Shown in pieces: positions 55,461 to 64,000 of a stretch of DNA of 64,000 bases; within the stretch, counting starts at the first letter, position 1; the number at the start of each line of letters is the position of its first letter. A model generated the notes under the pieces. It searched no databases, had not been told where the DNA came from, and worked only from the letters and a program-made list of their open reading frames with translations. The position numbers were made by a program, and so were the translations under genes. This DNA is from Lindgomyces ingoldianus (Eukaryota; Ascomycota; Dothideomycetes; Pleosporales; Lindgomycetaceae), in NCBI RefSeq assembly GCF_010093535.1, contig NW_022985173.1:998855-1062854 (forward strand). Direction: 5' to 3'.

Positions 55461-56422
55461 GCATTTGCGCCTTCGGAGTCGGCTTCCTTCAGACCATCGC
55501 GACGCTTCAAAAGAGACTCGGGGATAATCAGTACCATGGGACTGCTCGGAATATCGACATGATTGCGGGAAGGATAGCAGAGACACGACTCCAACTGATC
55601 AAGCAAGCACCGCAACGGCCAGGCCCACCTCATTGTCTCCGTATTCCATATTCCCTACCCCCAGAGGATCCAGCCGACTTGGATCCGCCCTCACCTATGG
55701 CCTCTCTCTTTCATTTCCCCACCGTTCTTGGCACAATTCCATGGATAACCTTTAACTCGGCAACGGCGTTTCGGCATGACTGGGATGGATCTAGCTCTGT
55801 GGATGTCCCCTGATCCCCATTCACCGGTCCCCCTCTTCTTTCATTCCTCGAGACGTATGCATACGATTTCCAAAGTTTCTCCTCTTGATCGCAATTTTAA
55901 GGTTTCGCCTTTGTTAGACTTTCGGAGGGCATTGTAGCTCTTTCTTGGCTGTACAAGTAGTATTGAGCAAGAACTGGTCTGGTTTTGGAGCGAAGAATAA
56001 GGGCTTGTTTTTGTTTGAGACGATGGTTGAACATATGTATGCATACAATTCAGAGCATTTTTGGTCTCCCTGTTGGTTGGACGGTTTGATATTGTTGACT
56101 TTGGAAAAGATTTCGTTGATGATACTGATTTTTTGTCTCTCGGGGGTGACGTGATAATAACCATGTTTAGTGCTCCGAACACAAAGATTCTCAGGGATGG
56201 AAATGAAGCATTCTCCATATCTTCGACGCCTTGATACTATGACTCCCCCATGAGGAGGTGTAGGAGCTACATGGATGGCTGTTGTACACATGATCGACTG
56301 CCAAAATAGAGGCCAATTCTTCGAGGGAAACAGCGCCCTCTACAGCATCCCGTCCCCTAGAGTTGACAACCCTCTGCATCTCCACTCGTTGAATCTCCGA
56401 GGCATGTTAAAAACCTCTCTGC
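55461..56422. other. Gene-free convergent region
   Basis: Lies between the 3' ends of the ubiquitin-fold gene (plus) and Ump1 (minus). No family motifs in the short ORFs. Confidence 0.45.
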
Positions 56423-57047
56423 TCACCAGTTCATCTTCATCCTCGTCTCCATCTCGGTATGGAAGTCTGGGACCTCACGTAATTCATTGCCTGCCATCAC
56501 ATAAGTCAGCCACTGCAACCTTAAACCAAACCCCTCCAAAAAAGCCACACAAATCCAAACGCAAAACTCACCAACAAACACATCTTCCCACCCAACCTCA
56601 CAATCCCGACCCTCCAGAATATCCCTATGCACTCCACTCGCACCCCCCAGCACCATCGGCCTCCACTCCCCAGCCCCCGTAATCTTAATCTCCATGCCTC
56701 GTCTCACGGGCTCCGCGATCCCGAATTGGCGTCGCAGCATCTCCATCTTGAGTTTGTCTTGCGTTTGGCGCCATTGCACGAGGCGGGCTTCAAGGGGGTG
56801 GGCAGATTGGAGTTGGATCGGGTGGTTAGAGGAGGAGGCGGTGGTGGTAGAGGTGATGGGGGCTGAGGAGAGGGCAAGACGGGAGCGCAGGGTGTCGTGG
56901 ACGCCGGGCGCGGAAGGGGCGCTGTTTTCCGGGGTGGAGTGCGTAGGGTGGTTGGCTGGGGGGACGAAGCGGAGGGACTGAGTGGTGGGAGGGTTAGTTT
57001 GTTGGCGTTCTTAAGCTGGTGTGCGGTGCCGTTGAATATCTTACCAT
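56423..57047 (-). CDS. UMP1: Proteasome maturation factor Ump1
   Basis: Chaperone that joins half-proteasomes and is degraded inside the new 20S particle. Exons are 57047-57045 (the ATG alone), 56977-56572 and 56490-56423, giving 158 residues. The start of exon 2 is SLRFVPPANHP, matching fungal Ump1 after Met. Family blocks follow: SAPGVHDTLRSRLAL, HPLEARLVQWRQTQDKLKME, LRRQFGIAEPVRRGME, and HRDILEGRDCEVGWEDVF, with a short ELREVPDFHTEME end. Intron 1 separates the start codon from the rest of the protein exactly at a codon boundary. Intron lengths are 67 and 81 bp. Confidence 0.93.
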
Positions 57048-57372
57048 GTTGACTTCGGAGTTGCTCGTTAGCTGGCAAGATGTGGATGACGCAGTTTGAG
57101 GAAAGTTACTGGCCCCGATCTAAGCCAAAAGGTAGGAAGTCAGAAGTTGGGAGATGCAAAGGGGTAAGATGTTGGAGCAGCGTTGGATGTATTTGACCGT
57201 AGCTGTTGGAGCTCAAGGCTGCGAAGTGACGCGCCGCTAGCGTCTTGGCAGCAGGGATTCCGAAAGAGGAAGTCGTGTGTTTTGCAAGTGTTCAAAGTCA
57301 CTTGATCTCAGGAAAATCTTACAAGGGTATTGAGGAGGCTACCATCGAAATTCAATTATGCTCAGTATAAGT

Positions 57373-58552
57373 CTAAATGTTAAAAGGCATACCCCAAATC
57401 GAGGAAGCAACAACCATAGAGCCTGTACTGACCAGTACTGCCATAAGCAGATTGACTCCGTTATTGTCCAGTATGTCGTGTCCCACTTCAATATGACGGC
57501 TCTCATGATGCCTATCTGTAAATGCCGCTCCCGAAACACCCGCTTCTCGCATCCTATTAGACGCCTTGGTGGAGTCACTGAATCCGGATGTCTTCGCTAT
57601 TCCTTCTTTACTGTCTTCATGACCAACTACTTCGCTCCGAAGCTTTGCGGTCTGTTTCAGATGCAAGGGACTGGAGCGGTGAATGAGAACTTTTCGTCCG
57701 CCTTCACCTTCCACAATCTTACCGGAGTGTACATCCACAACGCTAGCTTGAAAGACCGCCCCCAGGTACGAATCCAGAAGTGTACCACAGAACCCAGCGA
57801 ATGTCATGGCTCCAGTGAATTGGGCCTTTTCCTGTAGGTTCCAGTCTTTGCAGAAGGGTATCATTAAAGTCGAGGTTGCAGCGATGATGAAAGATCCTAG
57901 AAGGCCGGCAGCGAGTCCAGCCAAAGTTACTCCCCCGTTGGTCCCAGGAGGCACAACTCGCCAAGGGGCGGTTATAAGGCGGGGTTTCGTTTTCGATAGA
58001 ATGCCTAGCTCGGAGGAAAAGGTATCGGAAGCCACGGCAGCATAATTACTACAGGCTATTAGCACGTAGGATGGCTTAGAAGCGCGCAATGGTGGGCTTA
58101 CGCAACTATTCCGACAACCAAAACATGGCTCCCTCGCGGCCAACACAAATTAGACTTGGAATATGAGCCATCATCATAGATCTGCCATGTATGGAGCAGG
58201 ATGAGAGCTGTGGCTACCACGGAATTGGCGAGAACTTGGACATGATTTCGGGGGCCTTCTCCCCCAGATACGCCGGTTGCGGATTGTGTAAGTTTTGCTT
58301 TGATATCATGTTTTACCTATAGCATCTCGTTAGTCTCACTCGTAAGCTCTGGGAAGGGTAATATACCTTAGTCACGGCTGTTCCAGCTAGGAAAAACACG
58401 GCCAGAAGAACGAAGAATACGCTCCAAGGATGCACCGCATGCGCTATTGCCGTCGCTCCAGCAGTAAATAATCCGAGAGGTGTAAGAGACTTCCGGGACC
58501 AAGCCCTGTACACTATCGCTAACCATGCTGGAATAGCTATTATGGGTTTCAT
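57373..58552 (-). CDS. TMEM19/DUF92 family integral membrane protein
   Basis: Exons 58552-58367, 58316-58102 and 58048-57373 give 358 residues. Hydrophobic helices alternate with loops. The family signature NYAAVASDTFSSELGILSKTKPRLITAPWR (conserved DTxxSElG and PRLIT) is clear, followed by PPGTNGGVTLAGLAAGLLGS and a GTLLDSYLGAVFQ block. DUF92/TMEM19 proteins are polytopic and thought to act on polyprenyl or phytol-type lipids in some lineages, but their fungal function is not established. The hydrophilic segment of about residues 250-310 is a lineage-specific loop. Introns are 50 and 53 bp. It lies head-to-tail with Ump1. Confidence 0.85.
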
Positions 58553-59506
58553 TGTCGAACCAAGCTTTCTTGTTGGAGTTGTTGCTGGTTGGAGTTTGGT
58601 TCGGCCTCGGGAGCGTTGGAGGTTGCGTCAGAAGCGGGAAAGGCTCAGCCCTAATCCTTGGCGGTAGCAAGGCCCCACCGAATCCCCTCAACCACCTCAG
58701 CATTCAGTTTTCCCTCATGTCTAATATTAAGTTTATTCCTTCTTATCTACATCAGCCAAATTTACAGCTTCGCAAACATGACTTCGTAACAACGATTGTT
58801 GGCTGGAATATATCTAGGTACCCCGACTTGAACCCTCTCCTAAGAGGCGGCCTTGGACCACCTCAGCTGAAAACGGGACTTCAAATGCAATCTCTAACAG
58901 GTAGGCGCATATGCTGAAGTGAGAGGATGCCTACCCCTGTGTTGTTTTTGCCACAGCAAATGTTTCTCAGCTTTCAGGCCCCAGGCTGAACCATCAGCTG
59001 GCCGAAGAAAGGTAACGGCAAGGATGGCGGAGAATTTCACAATGTCGAAGCCTCAGTAAACAAGCCTCTGTGGCTGCTGAGCAGCATCATGATTGACCAC
59101 TGCTCGATTGAGCCCTGCGCCAAGTTGCGGCCTCTTTCGGCCTCTTTTCAGGCGCCAGTCAAAGCCGAGCATCCAATGTCCTATTCCGTCAGTGAATAGG
59201 TTCCTATCATGTAATGCCTGAGCTTTAGTAATATCTTATTTACGCAGAGTTTCTTTCCATAGAAGTTCAGTAATCTGTTTCATCTCCTCTATACTTTCTA
59301 ATCCTCAGAAATCACAAGTGCTTTATGTCCGTAATTGCCAATTTCCCTTCCCAGCCCAACAAATTCTTCCCCGGACCCACCGCTTTGGTGTGAATGGCGA
59401 GCCCTATTATCTCTCTATTACTATGCGAAGCTGAAAGGGCTGCCCATACACCGCTGGAGTCGATCGCCGGGTCTCTCCTCCCCCTTTTCGCTCACTCTCA
59501 TTAGCA
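58553..59506. other. Divergent intergenic region
   Basis: About 950 bp between the TMEM19-type gene and the plus-strand membrane protein. No motifs recognised. Confidence 0.45.
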
Positions 59507-61615
59507 ATGTCGTATCGACTGTGGGCATGGGATCATGAGGAGTACGAATTGCGGCCTAACCTGAGCTCGCAACATCTATTATCCGACGAGGTTGCAGATC
59601 TACGAAAGACCTACCAGAGAAGAGAGAGCAACGGACAACACAACTACCAAGAACTCCCAGGAAGGTCAGAAGAGTCTCTACGAACTACTTTGTCAAGTCA
59701 CCGAGGCGGCCGCGTTAATCGCTCCACCGAGTCACACAGAACCCGTATTGGCGCAAATGAACCAGAGGCAGAACAGGACGGCGTAGACCAGTCCCCGCAA
59801 TTATCACCTTCTCTAAATAACAAGTTAAACCAGAAAAAACATTTTTCTGGGCTACGCAATGAGACTCGAGGTACCCTCCTGCTGATTGTCCTCGCAACAA
59901 GCGTGGTACTTTGTACAATCATATACGCAAGCCAAACCGCGCTGACTGCGAAGCTCTTCACCACTTCCTCAAGCCAGTCGTTGCTGGTCTTGAGAGTGCT
60001 TTCGGAAATGTGCACCGTGATCCTGTACCTGCTCGTTCTCTGTATCATGGAAGATCTTCAGTGGGCATTCGCTTCAAGAACTAATGGGGTGGGATTGCTT
60101 GGTTTCTTGAGCCTCGATGCTGGCACCAGGGTATGGGGCTTATTGAGGCTTCTCTGTACTCGCACTCGATCGCCTAGCCCACACCGGCGATATTCATTTA
60201 TTCGGTGAGTGTTGTCGAGCCTGTTGCACTGAAGAATACTAACCGCAAGATGCACAGGCTTAGTGTCCTAGCCATCGTTCCAATTCCAGGTATCACCATT
60301 ATGAGTAAGGATATTCCCGTTCGAATACCGAAGTGAACGATTTATATGCCAACAATGATCAGGCAGTCTCAGGTTCGAGCCCTTCTTTTCATCCCGCCAA
60401 TCCTACCCAATAGCTGCCGGCTTAGCGGATTTGAACTCGTCAACAGCAACATCCATGTCACCACAATGGGCTATGGCCCTATTATTCGACATCGGAAATC
60501 CACAGTGGGACAATAGGAATTCAATTCCAATGAAACCCCTCGACTCGTTCTTTGGGCGTTGTCGCACAGCATCTAATACAACTCAGTGGGCTCCCTGTGA
60601 TGAGTCTTATTTGCTAACGGGCGGCTGCCTCCTAATAACGCCTCAGAAAGACGACCTAACAACGAATCCGGAAGCCACTATATATGTTGTTGAGAATACC
60701 AAGAGCTACCACGTGGAGTTCGGCGCAGTGCATAATCAGAGCGAGCTTCGATCACAAGGACACTGCAAGACTTACGGCTACGACATCGGGGCTATTCATT
60801 TCTGCGTTGCTCTTGGAGACACCCAAGAGGTGCAGCATGGTTGGGCAGTTTGCCCACAAAACCTCATGGACAGGGGACTGTGTCTAAACAACACTTCCTG
60901 GACTCGAGAAACTTTCCGATATTCTTCATCCTTCTATGTATATCGTCGCGCCGCCACAGTCTACTACTCCCGCTTCAATCTATCCATCACTGCAGTAAGG
61001 GACATGTCTACGCCAACTCCGTTTCTCGTCACCGCGGGAGACGTAGCCCTAGTCTTCGACATCGTCATGCGCAGCATTAACTTCCATGGCTCCAATTCGT
61101 CCGATCCTACCTCCTCCGATCTTGCACTCTTCATGTCTGCTGGCCTCCAAAAGAGCGACAACCCGTTCGTGCAACAACTTGCCCGGCGGCAAGCTAGGAA
61201 AGCTCTAGCAATGGTCTTGCATTACTTCCACGCCAATCAGATCGGTGCCGGAGGCCCAGAATCAGTCTGGGAAGCCACAGCTCCTCGACCCAGACTGCCG
61301 CCAGACATGTACACGACCTTGCAGATTGCGGTACCCTCCTACCATGTGGTCGCGAGTCGGTTGACCTTGTATATCTTTATCGGCATCTCATCCTCGCTTC
61401 TTCTGTTGTGTTTTACAACCATCGTGTTTACCTGTGGGACTGTTACGAAGTGGCCCGTGAGAACTGGATACCCGGCGCTGGACTTTGCTATTTATTGTCT
61501 TCCGACAAGGGTGACGCATCATAGGGCACTATATAAGACCCTAGCGCGAGTAAGGGAGCACCGGAATTCTCTAAGAGAGAAGGATGTCCAGAACAGCCGT
61601 TTCTATGCAAATTGA
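59507..61615 (+). CDS. Large glycosylated multi-pass membrane protein, fungal family of unknown function
   Basis: Exons 59507-60204, 60258-60304 and 60363-61615 give 665 residues. A charged cytoplasmic start is followed by helices LLLIVLATSVVLCTIIYA, SLLVLRVLSEMCTVILYLLVL and LSVLAIVPIPGITIM. A large Cys-containing extracytoplasmic domain has several N-x-S/T sites (NSST, NNTS, NQSE), and a last helix is YIFIGISSSLLLLCFTTIVF. The pattern is that of a common Pezizomycotina membrane family without known role. Exon 2 is only 47 nt. I placed its acceptor at TGCACAG (60257) because that joins FIR to LSVLAIV in frame; an alternative acceptor 8 bp upstream would put the helix out of this register. 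Confidence 0.75.
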
Positions 61616-64000
61616 CCTCTACCCTTTTACTAGACGACATAGACATTCGAGGGGTTTGAGAGGCATCAGCGATCGAGGGAGTTAAAGGATGTTAATCAGA
61701 ATCAAAGAGACGACATGTAAAGAGTCATTCCATACTTGTCCAGTACTGGTGCCTCTCTCGCTTTCACCACGCCGATCTCCTCAAACTCGTCTAGTTCCGC
61801 TCCTGTTTGTGCAGTAATGAAGCGCTCTAATTGTAGAAACCCTAGCACTCCTGAAAGTGGTTTTAAAATGTCTGAACAAAACAATGTTAGGGAGAAGGAA
61901 ATGAAGGACATATTGCCAAGATTGTTGCAAAGGGTAGAACTTTGCAGACACTCTTCGAGATTGGTCTGGAAAGCCAAGATGTTGATCAAGAAATTGCAAA
62001 GACGAACTACAACATCGAGCCAATTTAGAAGAGTGAGAATATCTTCAGCAATAGCATCCTTAAAGTCTTTCACTATCATTACCCGGAATTACCCTTAGGC
62101 GATATCAACAAAAAAGGTTAGGGAAAGACTACCATTAAAGATAAGATTGAGGACCAGGTCGAAGGGAAGGTAATAGAAGACACTCTGGTAACCTACCAGA
62201 GCCTGGAAAAAGAATATAATCATCATTCAGGGAAGCTTCAATGACAAAAATGACCAAGGATCTTGTCGCTAAGAACATGTGATGGTCTGATATGGTCATG
62301 GACACTTAGAAAGTACCCTGCAACCAGAACAATAATGGCAAATAGCTGGAACATGGGCTCATTGGAGATCTGGCAGACCTCGAACATGTGATGAGAAAGT
62401 ATATTAAGAACAATACTGAGAAACACATGCTAATAGTGGCAATCGCTGAAACTAAAGATGGTCGGAAGGTGAGATCTTAGAACTGCTCAGATATTTCCTT
62501 GATGAAAAAGGTCAGGATCTGGACTAAACATACTACACCACTCTTCCGGAACTCCTCATGGGGACCACGTCATCAAGATGTTTAGCGATTACCACCAAAC
62601 TGTGGGGAATCTGAGAGTCGATGGCTTTGGTATGTCAAGAATACTAATGTAGAGGAATGCGGCGCTGTCATTTTTCTTGCTAGGGCAACAAAGGGAGAGG
62701 AAGAGGAAACATATTAGTAATATTAGGGGTGCGATGCGGCTGTGAAGAGCCATCGACTATGGAATTGTTTTGTCTCCAATTATTGTCACATATTATTGTA
62801 TTTTGTTTCTGTTTATTTAATTCGGGCTCGCAAGAGACGAGATTCTATTAGGTGTAGTGATATCGATTAGGTTTCAAAACTGATGCCAAGGCATAACCAA
62901 TTCACCCGTGCTAAGTCTTTCTATCTTTGCTCGCGTATTCTTGTTGTAGCTATCCCGACTTGCGGCAAACTGTGCTGCGCTACCTCCCAGCCAAGATTAT
63001 TACAATTGCTCGCTAGCTGACTAGGAATTGGATTCTCTGACATGCGGTGGAGGCTCTGGAGGGATATTTTCCCATCATCATATCCGTATCTATGTGGTAT
63101 ATAGTCTTTCAACCTTCTGGAATCTACTGATAGGACTTCTCAGACTTACTGGCAGAGACCGTGGACGAAATTCTTAATGAAACTATCCTCATCCGAGGAT
63201 GGAAGTGGGCTATTAGGTTAGGGTTTGTTAACAGTATGTGGGGTTTGTTTGTCCCTCAAATCGGTGCTAATCGGTTCTTCACACTTCTTCGCGAGAGATC
63301 TTGCAGGTCGTTTGTTTTCATCACCTCCTGGAAATTTATCTTTTCTCACATCGGGCGTGTAGATCTCTCTCGCTACCTATATCTTGCACATCGCTTAGGG
63401 ATCGAGCCGGGTAGCAGGAAATCACTGTTGCTCCTCATCCGGCAGATTGTCCAGCGTATAGTCTACGAGGTGAACAGCCCCTTACAGGAAGAAGATGGGG
63501 AACTTCAAAAAACGTACCAACTCCCTATGCTCTGCGGTCTGAGGATGTGTTCGGCTGGTTAATATCCAAAACTTTCGTCCCGGAGAGCGGCATGCCTGAC
63601 GGAGTCGAGTTTCCTCGACATCTCCTATCCACTGCCCTCTTTACAATTTCTCCTCTAACTTTCAAGGCCTCTACTGAGCAAGAGAATGGGTCTAGGTGAC
63701 GCAGTTTCCTGTCCAGCAAGGCGGAGGAGCTCGCAGTAAGACATAAATACCTTGAGATAGTGAGACTGTATTCCAGACCCCGTTAGTTTCTGAATCCACT
63801 TCGAATTGCTTGCGGATTTTGGGAATACCGATATTGGGGCAGATATTAATGAATGGCTGCCACGACTGCTTGTCTCTGCTACTGAGTTGGAATATACGGT
63901 TATGTTCTAGTTTATGCTCGAGCGAGGGACGGTTTTATTTGAGGAAGATTGGAGTGAGTGGGCAGAAACAGCGAATTCCGAAGGGCTTGAACCTATACTG
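61616..64000. other. Right end: unrecognised, possibly decayed coding sequence
   Basis: Several open stretches look protein-like but are short and broken. These are 61702-62079 minus (125 codons, hydrophobic) and 63161-63562 plus (133 codons from a non-ATG start). A plus-strand frame from about 62100 reads GKTTIKDKIEDQVEGKVIED and then TLVTYQSLEKEYNHHSGKL before a stop. No family could be named. I see no inverted repeats or LTR ends. It may be a decayed gene that continues past the window. Confidence 0.3.

Noticed and set aside
55385..55813. 142-codon ORF directly after the ubiquitin-fold gene
   Set aside because: It begins next to the stop codon, contains the 10-bp tandem repeat and lacks any motif. 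It is more likely 3' flank.

Overview
The window looks like filamentous ascomycete (Pezizomycotina) nuclear DNA. Genes carry many short introns of about 45-145 bp with GT-AG ends and CTAAC-like branch sites. Protein families are fungal (laccase, DUF3435 recombinase, GPI-anchored and Ser/Thr-rich surface proteins, Rpp40, Ump1). Mobile-element relics show the C-to-T/G-to-A decay and TA-rich composition expected of repeat-induced point mutation (RIP). A leotiomycete-like host is possible, but the sequence alone does not prove it.

The most striking content is at the left. Two U2 spliceosomal snRNA genes (about 1584-1840 and 8553-8866) lie in the same orientation inside a diverged segmental duplication. 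Both are interrupted by spliceosomal-type introns. Copy 1 has one 66-bp intron placed exactly after the branch-point recognition sequence GTAGTA. Copy 2 has the homologous 66-bp intron plus a second, 60-bp intron, leaving a 14-nt internal exon. Removing the introns restores the U2 core. Stem IIb differs between the copies at three base pairs, each compensated, which argues that both RNAs are or were functional. U2 would thus be needed to splice its own precursor.

Around and between the U2 genes (2.8-9 kb) are mobile-element relics: a decayed Tc1/mariner-like element split by a solo LTR, a second LTR of the same family, and two small divergent ORFs of unknown function. A DUF3435/FluG-type tyrosine recombinase gene with a C-terminal zinc-finger region follows at 9.5-12.1 kb, with a damaged reading frame near 10.0 kb. 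A 759-bp non-autonomous hAT element lies at 12.7-13.5 kb.

From 15 to 33 kb there is ordinary gene-bearing DNA: agmatinase/arginase-family enzyme (-), Fpg-type DNA glycosylase (+), NatA auxiliary subunit Naa15 (+), a 13-exon laccase (-), a Thr-rich secreted protein with a GC-AG intron (+), and RNase P subunit Rpp40 (-). At 33.4-38.6 kb an amidase gene is reduced to a pseudogene and split by a 3.06-kb TA-rich hAT element with 21-bp perfect terminal inverted repeats and an 8-bp target duplication.

From 39 to 62 kb lie a sirtuin (-), a single-pass Ser/Thr-rich membrane protein (-), a GPI-anchored-type protein (+), a stretch with degenerate tandem repeats, a 2EXR-like protein (-), a probable mitochondrial membrane protein (-), a prenylated membrane-anchored ubiquitin-fold protein (+), the proteasome assembly factor Ump1 (-), a TMEM19/DUF92 membrane protein (-) and a large glycosylated membrane protein (+). 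The last 2.4 kb contain only unrecognised or decayed sequence.

No biosynthetic cluster or operon logic links the protein genes. They are mostly independent transcription units, several of them divergent pairs.
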